DNA from: Kibdelosporangium aridum
GTDB lineage: Bacteria > Actinomycetota > Actinomycetes > Mycobacteriales > Pseudonocardiaceae
Direction: 5' to 3'
DNA: 64,000 nt
Assembly: GCF_900176515.1 (NCBI RefSeq)
Contig: NZ_FWXV01000001.1
Location: 744,001 to 808,000, forward strand
The position numbers were made by a program, and so were the translations under genes. The notes beneath the pieces were generated by a model. That model made no database searches. It saw only the letters and a list, made by a program, of their open reading frames with translations, and was not told the origin of the DNA. This document shows, in pieces, positions 7,486-15,736 of this stretch (within the stretch, counting starts at the first letter, position 1; every line of letters starts with the position of its first letter).

Positions 7486-8794
7486 ATTGGCCGAACTGGA
7501 AGAGGTTGCCGGGGTCGTACGCCGCCTTGACCTCTCGCAGCCGGGGGACGTTCGGGCCGTAGTAGGCCGTCAGCCAGTCGGGCAGCGACGGGTCGGGAAA
7601 GTTGGGGTAGGCGCCCGTGCCCTCGAGCGTCTTCCAGCTTGCGGTGAGCCAGGCGAGGGCTTCGTGGCCGCGCCTGGCCGCGCCGTTGGGACCGACCAGG
7701 ACGGTGTGCTTGACCAGGAATGACGGGTTCCGGTGCGGGAACGCCGTATCAACGGTCGATCGGTAGGCACCGCCCCATGGGGTGAAAGCGACTTCGCGCA
7801 TCTCGCCGGGAACGCGTGCCGCCACGAAATGCGCGAGGAGCGCGTCGATGGCGGAGGACGGCAGAGGCTGCGTGAAGAAAGCGGTCTTCGCTGTGCTCAT
7901 ACCTGGGCGGGAGTGGATGAGGGGGATGCTCGACGGGTCGTGGGCTGCGGCGGAATACGGGGTTGCGTGCAGCAGTGCGGCTTCAGCAGCGGAAAGGTGT
8001 CGAACCTCGGCAAGGTTGGGCTTCGGGAGCTGAGTCAGCAGCGCTGTCGGATCGCCTGCACCGATCAGCAGCATCTGTGGTGGGTCTTCGGCGTAGTCGG
8101 GGCTGAGGAGTATCAGTTCGGCGGATGTGGTGTTCGGTGCGAACGGTGCCCACTCCTGCCAGGCGTGGACCAAGGAGGCCGACAGGTCCCAGGAGAAGCG
8201 GAAATGGGTGCGGCGCGTCGATGTCACCGCACTGAACGTCGCGCTGGTCACCACGCCGAAGTTGCCGCCGCCCGCGCCACGCAGTGCCCAGAACAAGTCC
8301 GGTTCGGACTCGGCGGATGCCGTGACCACCTTCCCTGAGGCGAGGACGACTTTCGCGGACACCAGGTGGTCGCACGTCAGCCCGTGCGTCCGGCCGTGGC
8401 TGCCGAAACCGCCGCCGAGCGCCGCGCCGATCAAACCGACCGACGGGCATGAGCCCGCGGGGACCAGCAATTCCAAAGGGGAGAGCAACTCCGCCAACTG
8501 TCCTGTTCGGAGTCCGGCGCCGACCGTGACTTCCCGGCCCGACACAGTGACGGCCGAGGCGGGAGAGAGGTCGATGACAAGGCCGGTGCTGCTGGAGTAG
8601 CCCGCGTTGCTGTGGCCGCCGCCGCGGATCGCGAACGGCCAGTCGCGATCCGCGGCCAAGTCGAGTGCTTCGAGCACGTCGTCGGGTGTGGCGCAGCGGG
8701 CGACGGCTTGGGGGAGGACTTCGTCCCGCGTTCCGATGAACTGGTTGCGGGACAACGAGTAGCGCGGGTCGTCCGGCAGTACGAGGTCAAGCAT
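7475..8794 (-). CDS. Berberine-bridge-type FAD-linked oxidase in the lanthipeptide operon
   Basis: A 439-residue FAD-linked oxidoreductase. AIRGGGHSNAGYSSSTGLVI holds the His that carries the 8-alpha flavin link. GSCPSVGLIGAALGGGFG holds a Cys where bicovalent BBE-type enzymes attach flavin C6, and FWALRGAGGGNFGVVTSATF is the FAD-binding core. The BBE-type C-terminus ends DPGNLFQFGQSIR. Its ATG overlaps the ABC transporter stop (ATGCTTGA), so it is translationally coupled to the lanthipeptide exporter and is probably the last gene of the lan operon. That position suggests oxidative tailoring of the peptide or of a partner metabolite; no such enzyme is standard in class II lanthipeptide pathways. 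There is no obvious signal peptide, so it acts in the cytoplasm. Confidence 0.88.
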   Translation of the reverse strand: MLDLVLPDDPRYSLSRNQFIGTRDEVLPQAVARCATPDDVLEALDLAADRDWPFAIRGGGHSNAGYSSSTGLVIDLSPASAVTVSGREVTVGAGLRTGQLAELLSPLELLVPAGSCPSVGLIGAALGGGFGSHGRTHGLTCDHLVSAKVVLASGKVVTASAESEPDLFWALRGAGGGNFGVVTSATFSAVTSTRRTHFRFSWDLSASLVHAWQEWAPFAPNTTSAELILLSPDYAEDPPQMLLIGAGDPTALLTQLPKPNLAEVRHLSAAEAALLHATPYSAAAHDPSSIPLIHSRPGMSTAKTAFFTQPLPSSAIDALLAHFVAARVPGEMREVAFTPWGGAYRSTVDTAFPHRNPSFLVKHTVLVGPNGAARRGHEALAWLTASWKTLEGTGAYPNFPDPSLPDWLTAYYGPNVPRLREVKAAYDPGNLFQFGQSIR

Positions 8795-10637
8795 CGGCGT
8801 ACATCTTCGCTTGCAGGTCGTGCAGTTCGGCGTAGCGCCCGCCCAGTGCCATCAGTTCCGTGTGGGTGCCTTGTTCGACGAGTTCTCCTTCGTGCAGAAG
8901 GTAGATCCGGTCCGCGTGGCGCACGCTGGCCAGGCGGTGTGTGATCAGCACGACAGTGCGCTCCTCAGCCAACGCGCGCAACGACTCGTAGACCGCGAAT
9001 TCCGCCTTGGCGTCGAGTGGCGCGGTCGGTTCGTCCCAGATGAGCAGTGGGGCGTCACGGAACAGGCCACGGGCTACCGCGAGCCGTTGCCATTGGCCGC
9101 CAGAAAGCTCCTGACCGCCGCGGAACTGCTTGGACAGCAAGGTGCTCCAGCCCGAGGGGAGGCGGTCGACGACTTCGTCGGCACCGGACTGCGCGGCGGC
9201 GGCCACGAGAGCGACCGGATCGTCTCGGTCGTGGCGTCCGGCTTGGACATTCGCCCGCGCGGTGTGCGGCCAGCGGATGGGGTCCTGCAGAACCATCATC
9301 ACCCGATTGGCGATGCTTGCCCGGTCCAGCGAGTGCACGTCCGTCCCGTCCCAGCACACCAGGCCTGAGGACGGCGTGTACAGACCGGCGATCAGCTTCG
9401 CCAAGGTGGTTTTGCCGGAGCCGTTCTCACCCACGAGCGCGATGGTCTGACCGCGCTCGATGGTCATGGACACGTCCCGTAGAGCGGCCTGCGGGCTGGT
9501 TGGATACGTGAAGCTGACGTTGGACAGTTGAACACGGCTCGGGTCCGCGACCACTGCGGGCAATGCCACCGGCGGGCGTTGCGCGGAGTCCAGGAACGCC
9601 AAGTAGTCGGCCACGTACATGCCCTGCTCGACCAGCTGGTTCGAGGCGAGGACCAAGCGGTTCAAGGCAGTCGTGGACGCCCTGATGGCGATCACCGCCG
9701 TTCCGGCGACGGCCAACGGAACCCACGACGCGTGCACCAAAAGCCCGAGAACGACATACGTGACGGCCAACCCGACGCCGGCGAGCGCACGGCCGACACC
9801 ACGGACGCGTGCCTGGGCGACACCGCGCCGAATGTCCTCGTCCCGCAACGGGTCCGCGACAACGCGGTACTCGTGCATGACGAACGGCTCGGCCTGGCAT
9901 GCCCGGATCTCCGCCGCGGGCTCGCGTTCGGTGGCCAGTTCGGCGACCATCTGCACTCGTCTGTCCAAAGTGACCGCACGGGCCATGCTCGCGTAAGCCA
10001 GCATTGCCGATCGCTGGACTGCCCACGCGTCAGGTATCACTGCCAACAGTAGTACAGGTAGTAATACAGGGTGCAGTACTGCGAGGCTGCTGACCGCGGC
10101 GGCAATGCCCAGCACCGAGCCGATGAGCTCGACCAGGTTGTCGGTTGACCGCTCGATGTAGAACAGCCCACGATCCCGAGCCCGGTGCATCCGGTCGTAG
10201 AACTGGGCATCGTCGAACGCGGCCAATTCCACGCTCAAACTCGCCTGATACAGCCGTTCCTCGGCCAATCGCCGGACTGCGGGAGTGATGCGGGCGTGCG
10301 CGATCGCCACACCGATGTCCATCGCGCCGCGCAAGGCATACGCCCCGCCGACGAACAGCAAGGACGGCAGCGCGGCGACGACACGATCAGCGGTCGGTCC
10401 CGAGGAGAACAGTTCGGTCAGCACCTCGGCCGTCGCGAACAGGCCGAACGCCGCCGCCAACCCCGAGGTCACCTGCATGATCGCGATGAGCAATGCGGAC
10501 CTGGGCGCCGCGTCCCAGATCATCCGCAGCACCGGCCACGTCACCCGTGGCAGGCTGCGGATGACTCGGCGCGGGCCCTCCGCCTTCTCGTCGATCTGCC
10601 AATGCGGGGTGTTCAGCTCCCGCGGATCGTCACTCAC
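8787..10637 (-). CDS. ABC exporter with fused membrane and ATPase domains (LanT-like, no peptidase domain)
   Basis: About 616 residues from GTG 10637. Six hydrophobic segments fill the first ~330 residues. The ATPase follows: VGENGSGKTT (Walker A, near residue 405), ELSGGQWQRLAVARG (signature), PLLIWDEPTAPLDA (Walker B) and VVLITHRLASV (switch His). It begins directly with SDDPRELNTPHWQIDEKAEG and lacks the N-terminal C39 Cys protease that normally removes double-glycine leaders. Leader removal must therefore be done by another protease. The GTG overlaps the lanM stop (GTGAGTGA), and its own stop overlaps the oxidase start, so three genes are coupled. It probably exports the modified peptide. 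Confidence 0.88.
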   Translation of the reverse strand: MSDDPRELNTPHWQIDEKAEGPRRVIRSLPRVTWPVLRMIWDAAPRSALLIAIMQVTSGLAAAFGLFATAEVLTELFSSGPTADRVVAALPSLLFVGGAYALRGAMDIGVAIAHARITPAVRRLAEERLYQASLSVELAAFDDAQFYDRMHRARDRGLFYIERSTDNLVELIGSVLGIAAAVSSLAVLHPVLLPVLLLAVIPDAWAVQRSAMLAYASMARAVTLDRRVQMVAELATEREPAAEIRACQAEPFVMHEYRVVADPLRDEDIRRGVAQARVRGVGRALAGVGLAVTYVVLGLLVHASWVPLAVAGTAVIAIRASTTALNRLVLASNQLVEQGMYVADYLAFLDSAQRPPVALPAVVADPSRVQLSNVSFTYPTSPQAALRDVSMTIERGQTIALVGENGSGKTTLAKLIAGLYTPSSGLVCWDGTDVHSLDRASIANRVMMVLQDPIRWPHTARANVQAGRHDRDDPVALVAAAAQSGADEVVDRLPSGWSTLLSKQFRGGQELSGGQWQRLAVARGLFRDAPLLIWDEPTAPLDAKAEFAVYESLRALAEERTVVLITHRLASVRHADRIYLLHEGELVEQGTHTELMALGGRYAELHDLQAKMYADA

Positions 10638-13410
10638 CGGGCACCAACACTGACGGCAGCGTGCATTCGGGGTGCATCCGCAGCAGCTGGTACGCCACAC
10701 CGCCCGAACCGGACATCAAGCTCGGCGAGTACACCTCACGAGCCAGACCGGTCGTCGTGCCGTGCGTCTCCAGGCTGGTGATGATCTGCGCGGTTCTGGA
10801 GGCGCCCAGCAACTCCCAGGACCCCATGTCGCCGTGACACAACGTATGTGTCCAGCCGAAGCCGCCTTCCTCGGTGGCGGCAACAGCACGCCGCAGGACA
10901 TCGTGGTTACGGTCGGGCGCGAACCCACGGCCCAACAGATCCGCGGCCGCGAGCCCGACACCAAGCGCACCATGGCACCACGCGGCCACGGTTGACGTCG
11001 GCTCACGCGGGTCCAACCACCCGCCGCGCTCGGTGGAGTACCACGTCTCCTCGAACGCGGCAGCCTCGTCGGCCAATGTCGCGAACCGCGCCTCACCGGT
11101 CGCGAGCGAGAGCCTGGCCAGCGCCCAGCCGATACCCGTCGAACCGTGGGCGAAGCCGCCGATCCCGTCCGGGAAGTTCGCCACCGACCAGCAGACCTGG
11201 CCGGGAGCGGGCCGTAACACCGTCGCGGCAAGGTGATCGCCGACCTGGACAGCCAGGTCCGTCCACTGGTCGTCCCCGGTCCGCTGGGCCAGCATCAGCA
11301 ACGGCACGATCGACCCGGCCGAACCGACGACGAGGTCAGGCCCTTCACTGGCCTCGATCGCTGCCGGCAGCTGCGCGGCGAGGAACAGGGCGTCCTCGAC
11401 ATGGCCCAGGGTGAGCCAGCACCAGATCTGCGAGCCGAGTCCAATGTAGCCACCGGGCGGGTCGGGACGCCGTTTGGTGTGCGTCGCCTGCTCGGCCCAC
11501 CAGTGCTGGGTCCGCCGCGCGGTCTGGATAACGCCGTCCAGCAGGCCATCGGCCTCGGGAACAAGATCCGCTCGCCCGGCCGCGACCTCCTGCGCGTAGC
11601 CGTCCAGCAGGACAGCCACGCCGAGCGTTCCGCTGTACAGGTCGGGCGTGAGCGGCGTGGTCTGCCAGCCGGAGCGGTCCAGGATGGGCGCGAACCACGT
11701 TACGGTTCCGTCGCTGCCCCGGACGGCTTCCGAAGCCAGAGTACGGATCTCGGCAGCCGCGAGCGCCCGGCGCCGAGCATCCACATCGGACTCTTCGACG
11801 GACGTGTCCATCTGCCGCAGATCAGGCTCGGCACCCTGGTTCAGATAGGCACTGACCAAGGCGGCGTGCGTGACCCGGCGCTCCAGCGCGAAATCGGCTT
11901 CCCGCCAGCGCTGCAGGCAGAGCTGGATCTGGTCCTGCCGCGGCCCGCAGACCGTTCCTGCCGGGGTGTGCAGCCACCCTTCGGCCGGTGTCGTGGTGAA
12001 CACCGGGATGTCACCGATCAGCAACTCGGCGACCTCGGCCGCGTGCACGGCCTGTTCGGCGGGCCCACGGGTGTTCATCGAATGCCGTGCGATCAGTGCC
12101 AAGGCTTTCTGCTCGGCAGCGGGCTGGTTGTGCAGACCGACCGGGTGCCACAGCATTCGGGCGAGTTCCGTGTACGCCTCTGAGTCGCGCACCACCACAC
12201 GCACAACACAGTCAGAAAACCGCTGAAGGAGCGGTTCAAGCTCGCCGGAGCGGTCCAGCGCGTTGATCCGGGACGCCATCGCGTCGAACCCGGCGACCAC
12301 CTCGCCCCAGTAACGCCCGAGCTGAGGGTTGCGGCTCGGCAGGTTCTGCGTCGGCGGGAGTTGTTGGGGCGTAATGGCGATCTTGGCTGTGTCGGTTCCG
12401 GCGCCGACCAGGTCGGGCAGGCCGATGTCCGGTTGCTGGCCGGGCAGCATGCCCATCGCGGAACCGTCCACACCGCGCCAGCCGAGGCCCGCGCCGCGGC
12501 CCGGGAGCAGGCCGGTTCGCATCACGGTCCCGTTCAACAGTTCGGCGGCACGGTCGGTCGCCTCGCCCGCGCCGGTCGGCGGATGCGGCGGCCGGGGCGT
12601 GAAGATGCTCTCGCAGTCCACGACGACCGGGATCGGCCCGCAGGCGATGATGTTCTCGGCATGCAAGTCGGTTCCTGACACCAGGCGCATCACCGCGAGC
12701 CAGTGGCCGAGGTTCCGGTAGAAGGTGCTGAGCTCGGAATCGCTGTCACAGTAACGGTGTGCCACGTGCTCGGCCCAGCCGTAGCCGTCCATCACGATCG
12801 CCCTGGGCACCCTGATGCCTTGCGGGTCAAGGACTTCCAGCAGGCCGGCGAGCTGGGCGTCGACCTGCATCGGGCGCGGCTTGTAAACCACTGTCCCACC
12901 GGCACAGTGCATCAACGAAACGGTGTGACCGCCACGGTGGCTGTCACCCGCACCGATCTCGATCTTCAGCAGTTCGCCGACATCGTTACCGAGCAACGAA
13001 CCCAGCTTTGGACGGTCGTCAGCGAACCGTGTTGCCATGGCGAGCACGGCCGCGCATCGGTTGTCCACCACGGCTTGCAGCCGTTCGAGCAGATGCGGGT
13101 AGTGCTCGGTCAAGCCGTGCCAAAACGCTGGTTCGGTGGCGGTTCGCAGGAACTCACGCCACCGTCCGGCCGGGTCGGGTGCGGTGAGTTTGCCGGTGAC
13201 CCGTGCGGCGTTGAGCTCCAGCACGATGACCCGGTTCACCTTGCGGCGCACCGAATCGAGCAGGACCTCGCGGGTCGCGTCGACGAAGGCGCCGACCTCG
13301 GCAGCGACGAGGCCGGCGAGCCCGGCCAGGCGGCCGTCCAGCCGGTGCAGTGCCGGTCCGATCAGCCATTCCACAGTGCGGTCGAGCTCGCCGACCTCGT
13401 CAGGTGCCAT
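10630..13410 (-). CDS. lanM: Class II lanthipeptide synthetase LanM
   Basis: A 926-residue bifunctional enzyme. The N-terminal dehydratase/kinase-like domain shows GGTVVYKPRPMQVD, SGTDLHAENIIACGPIPVVVD and NLPSRNPQLGRYWGEVVAGF. It phosphorylates and eliminates Ser/Thr to give Dha/Dhb. The C-terminal LanC-like cyclase starts near residue 560 and has GFAHGSTGIGWAL, WCHGALG (Cys about 812) and TLCHGDMGSWELL (Cys about 858, His about 859). These are the Zn ligands and the acid/base His that drive Cys addition. Length and domain order match ordinary LanM. It starts 9 bp after the precursor gene stop, without a strong ribosome site, so it probably depends on coupling. The ABC exporter follows with an 8-bp overlap. 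Confidence 0.95.
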   Translation of the reverse strand: MAPDEVGELDRTVEWLIGPALHRLDGRLAGLAGLVAAEVGAFVDATREVLLDSVRRKVNRVIVLELNAARVTGKLTAPDPAGRWREFLRTATEPAFWHGLTEHYPHLLERLQAVVDNRCAAVLAMATRFADDRPKLGSLLGNDVGELLKIEIGAGDSHRGGHTVSLMHCAGGTVVYKPRPMQVDAQLAGLLEVLDPQGIRVPRAIVMDGYGWAEHVAHRYCDSDSELSTFYRNLGHWLAVMRLVSGTDLHAENIIACGPIPVVVDCESIFTPRPPHPPTGAGEATDRAAELLNGTVMRTGLLPGRGAGLGWRGVDGSAMGMLPGQQPDIGLPDLVGAGTDTAKIAITPQQLPPTQNLPSRNPQLGRYWGEVVAGFDAMASRINALDRSGELEPLLQRFSDCVVRVVVRDSEAYTELARMLWHPVGLHNQPAAEQKALALIARHSMNTRGPAEQAVHAAEVAELLIGDIPVFTTTPAEGWLHTPAGTVCGPRQDQIQLCLQRWREADFALERRVTHAALVSAYLNQGAEPDLRQMDTSVEESDVDARRRALAAAEIRTLASEAVRGSDGTVTWFAPILDRSGWQTTPLTPDLYSGTLGVAVLLDGYAQEVAAGRADLVPEADGLLDGVIQTARRTQHWWAEQATHTKRRPDPPGGYIGLGSQIWCWLTLGHVEDALFLAAQLPAAIEASEGPDLVVGSAGSIVPLLMLAQRTGDDQWTDLAVQVGDHLAATVLRPAPGQVCWSVANFPDGIGGFAHGSTGIGWALARLSLATGEARFATLADEAAAFEETWYSTERGGWLDPREPTSTVAAWCHGALGVGLAAADLLGRGFAPDRNHDVLRRAVAATEEGGFGWTHTLCHGDMGSWELLGASRTAQIITSLETHGTTTGLAREVYSPSLMSGSGGVAYQLLRMHPECTLPSVLVPGE

Positions 13411-13419
13411 GGAACGGGC

Positions 13420-13608
13420 TCAGCAGCAGAAGACCGGCCGGGACGCGGTGCACGACGAGCACCGGCTGCCAGGCGGGTTGCAGGCCACGATGTCACCCTC
13501 GGCGAACTCGCCGCTGGCGAAGATCGGGCCGGCCGGGCTGTCCAGGTCCAGGCCTTCTCGCCAACGAGCCACGAGCTCCTCGGCATCCGCGAGCATGGCA
13601 GCTGTCAT
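13420..13608 (-). CDS. lanA: Class II lanthipeptide precursor peptide (LanA)
   Basis: A 62-residue peptide encoded directly before lanM. Residues 1-40 form an acidic leader (MLADAEELVARWREGLDLDS, PAGPIFASGEFAEGDI). The C-terminal 20 or so residues (ACNPPGSRCSSCTASRPVFC plus a final C) are rich in Cys (43, 50, 53, 61, 62) and Ser/Thr (48, 51, 52, 54, 56), so up to five rings are possible. There is no GG or GA cleavage site. A Sec-like IVA before Cys43 is one possible cut, consistent with an exporter that lacks a peptidase. The ATG at 13608 has AAAGGGGA upstream; a longer frame from 13677 would include the SARP operator and is rejected. Confidence 0.85.
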   Translation of the reverse strand: MTAAMLADAEELVARWREGLDLDSPAGPIFASGEFAEGDIVACNPPGSRCSSCTASRPVFCC

Positions 13609-13643
13609 GGTTTTCCCCTTTCCTTGCTGGGTTGGGAAAAACG

Positions 13644-13690
13644 ACACTAAGAACGCCGCGCATACAGCCGCGCACACACGTGTGCATACA
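13644..13690 (-). promoter_or_regulatory. Predicted SARP operator and promoter of the lanA operon
   Basis: Reading towards lanA, TGTATGC (13690-13684), TGTGTGC (13678-13672) and TGTATGC (13666-13660) recur exactly every 12 bp. Ten bases later comes TAGTGT (13649-13644), a fair -10 box without a recognisable -35. Heptamer direct repeats ending about 8-10 bp before the -10 are the known binding layout of SARP activators, and a SARP gene lies immediately upstream. The predicted transcript starts about 30 nt before the lanA ATG. Confidence 0.65.
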
Positions 13691-13695
13691 GCCGG

Positions 13696-14418
13696 TCAAC
13701 CACGCCGGGCCAATTCGTTCAGCTCGGTGGTGGCCTGGGCCGGCCGCACACCCAGCTCCCGGTCCAGCAGCGACCACAGCCGCTGGTACTCCTCCAGCAC
13801 CTCGCTGCGCCGCCCGGTCGACCACAGTGCGAGAAGCAGCTGGTGCCACAGCCGTTCCCGCAACGGGTGCTCGATCACCAGGCCCTTCAGGATGGGCACG
13901 AGATCCTGCTCGTGCCCCAACGACATCCGGACCTCCACCAGCTCCTCGGTCGCGGACATCCGCAAGTCCTCGAGCATCGCGGCCTCGGCTTCCAGCGCCG
14001 CCGGAATGGGCACGCCCTCGAGCACGTCCCCGCGCCACAAGCCGACGGCCTGGGTGAGCAACCTGGCCGCGTCCAGCCCGGTGTGCTTACGGGCCTGGGC
14101 GACAAGTTCCCGGAACAGCAACGCATCGACGCCATGCGGTGCCGTGACGAGCATGTAGCCGTCGTCGAGCGTTTCGATACTCGGCTTGTCCCCGCCCGCC
14201 AGCAGACGCCGCAACTCCGCGATATGAGACCGGACGTTCGCCGCGGCGGACGCGGGCGGTTTGGTTGGCCACAACCCATTGATGAGCCACTCGAGTGAGA
14301 GCGGCCGATTCGGCCGCAACGCGAACAGCCCGAGCAAAACCCGGGCCATCCGCCGGAGTGGACGTAATCCATTGCCGCCGATGTGCACCATCGGCCGCCC
14401 CAGCACCATGATCTCCAT
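13696..14418 (-). CDS. SARP-family transcriptional activator
   Basis: A 240-residue protein with the standard two parts. The N-terminal OmpR-like winged helix covers about residues 1-95: MEIMVLGRPMVHIGGNGLRP, RRMARVLLGLFALRPNRPLS, SAAANVRSHIAELRRLLAG and DGYMLVTAPHGVDALLF. The bacterial transcriptional activation (BTAD) helical domain fills the rest, with WRGDVLEGVPIPAALEAEA and HPLRERLWHQLLLALWSTGR. It is of the small type that activates antibiotic clusters. ATG 14418 has GGGGGCGG before it. It lies just upstream of lanA on the same strand, and the heptamer repeats between its stop and lanA are its most likely target. Confidence 0.92.
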   Translation of the reverse strand: MEIMVLGRPMVHIGGNGLRPLRRMARVLLGLFALRPNRPLSLEWLINGLWPTKPPASAAANVRSHIAELRRLLAGGDKPSIETLDDGYMLVTAPHGVDALLFRELVAQARKHTGLDAARLLTQAVGLWRGDVLEGVPIPAALEAEAAMLEDLRMSATEELVEVRMSLGHEQDLVPILKGLVIEHPLRERLWHQLLLALWSTGRRSEVLEEYQRLWSLLDRELGVRPAQATTELNELARRG

Positions 14419-14516
14419 CAACCGCCCCCGTGCAAGACGAACACGCATCAGCTATCGCGTTTCGCCCGCGCTGCGCCACCGGCGGACGGGGGAAATCTGT
14501 TGCAGTAACAGTGAAA

Positions 14517-14693
14517 TCAGTGCGCGGAGGTTCGGTCGTCCAGCTCTGCGTAGCGACATCCAGGCTGACCGTAGTTGTGCACGGCGCGTCCACCGGAGAA
14601 CGCACGGCACGTGCAGGCGCCTGGATACTCGAAATCCCCGCCGGACCGTCGCCGTCGTCGTCCAGCAGGGTGGTGGATGAATCGGCGAGCCAT
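14517..14693 (-). CDS. Possible small Cys-containing ORF upstream of the SARP gene
   Basis: A 58-residue frame starting at ATG 14693, with AGAGGAG nine bases upstream (the best ribosome site in this gap) and ending 98 bp before the SARP start. The peptide is very basic after residue 10 (HHPAGRRRRRSGG) and contains CTC and a single later Cys. I do not recognise it. Third-position GC is only about 64%, lower than in neighbouring genes, so it may be non-coding. If real, it could be a small accessory protein of the lanthipeptide locus; its composition is unlike a lanthipeptide leader. Confidence 0.3.
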   Translation of the reverse strand: MARRFIHHPAGRRRRRSGGDFEYPGACTCRAFSGGRAVHNYGQPGCRYAELDDRTSAH

Positions 14694-14833
14694 GGCGGGA
14701 CGCTCCTCTCGGCGAATGGGCGTTGATCGGCGGTGCTCTTCGGCTGCCCGTAACCCGGCCTGCGCAAACGTGATCGCCCAGGTAGTCGCCCGATTAGCCC
14801 AATCACGGTGTTTCAGGTGGTAGAACAGGGTCC

Positions 14834-15736
14834 ATGCAGCCGCTGCAAGCCCTCGGTATCTCGGCTGACGCGGAACGGGTGTACCTCGACCTCGTCGAGC
14901 ACGGGACGACCGGCGTCGAGCCCGAGCACAAGGCCGTCGCCGAGCTCGAGGCCGCCGGCCTGGTCGAGCGCAGCGGCGGCACCCTCGTGGCCTGCCCGCC
15001 GCAGCTGGCAATGGAGGCGCTCGCCGAGCGCTACACGGCACTCGCCAGGCAGAGCGCGGCCATGTTGGCCAGGGTCTGGAACAAGACGAACGACACATAC
15101 CTGGAAGTCTTACCGTCCTATTCGGCCGGTCGCGCGGTCCTCGACCGGGTGCAGACCGACGCACGGACCCGGGTGCGGGCGCTGAGCGTCGGCAACCTGG
15201 GCCCGGACGGGCACAAGATCGTCGAGGGCCTGTTCGACGCGTTGGCGCGTGGCGTGGCGTATCAGGTCATCTACGGCACGCACGTGCTGCGTGATCCCGA
15301 GGCACTGCGGATGGTCCAGCGGTGCGTGGACGCGGGGGAGCAGGCCCGGGTGTTCCCGCACGTGTCGATGAACTTGACCATTGTGGACGATCGATGGGCG
15401 TTGCTCACCGCCCGGTCCGACGAGGACATCGCGGCGGTGGTCGTGCACCGGTCACCGTTGCTGACTGGTTTTGTCGGGATATTCGACGCCTACTGGCGCA
15501 TGGCGGTGCCGATCACCGCGGGCACCGAGACGGCGCCCGCCGGTGACACACCGAGCCGGGATACCCAGCGGCTGCTCACGTACCTCAGCGCGGGGCTGAC
15601 TGACGAGGCGATCGCTCGCGAGTTCGGCGTGAGTGAACGGACGGTTGCCCGCAGGATCAGCCGCCTGCAGGAGATCCTGGGGGCGCAGACTCGCTTCCAG
15701 TTGGGGGTGCAGGCATCACGGCACGGCTGGCTGTGA
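14834..15736 (+). CDS. LuxR-type HTH regulator with TrmB-like N-terminus
   Basis: A 300-residue protein. The N-terminus (LGISADAERVYLDLVEHG, AVAELEAAGLVERSGGTL) resembles the winged helix of TrmB-like regulators. The middle (SAGRAVLDRVQTDARTRVRAL and the segments that follow) resembles the phospholipase-D-like sensor fold of the same group. The C-terminus (RLLTYLSAGLTDEAIAREFG then SERTVARRISRLQEILGAQTRFQLGVQA) is a LuxR-type helix-turn-helix. Regulators of this design are often found beside lanthipeptide and other RiPP loci in actinobacteria. It is divergent from the SARP/lan genes, so it is a candidate second regulator of the cluster. Its last 80 bases overlap the convergent membrane-protein gene. 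Confidence 0.82.
   Translation: MQPLQALGISADAERVYLDLVEHGTTGVEPEHKAVAELEAAGLVERSGGTLVACPPQLAMEALAERYTALARQSAAMLARVWNKTNDTYLEVLPSYSAGRAVLDRVQTDARTRVRALSVGNLGPDGHKIVEGLFDALARGVAYQVIYGTHVLRDPEALRMVQRCVDAGEQARVFPHVSMNLTIVDDRWALLTARSDEDIAAVVVHRSPLLTGFVGIFDAYWRMAVPITAGTETAPAGDTPSRDTQRLLTYLSAGLTDEAIAREFGVSERTVARRISRLQEILGAQTRFQLGVQASRHGWL

Noticed and set aside
14087..14806. Minus-strand frame with an acidic DDDGDGPAG stretch and Thr/Cys-rich segments, resembling a second lanthipeptide precursor
   Set aside because: The frame has no stop until deep inside the SARP gene and no start with a ribosome site near the leader-like stretch; it is a shadow frame.
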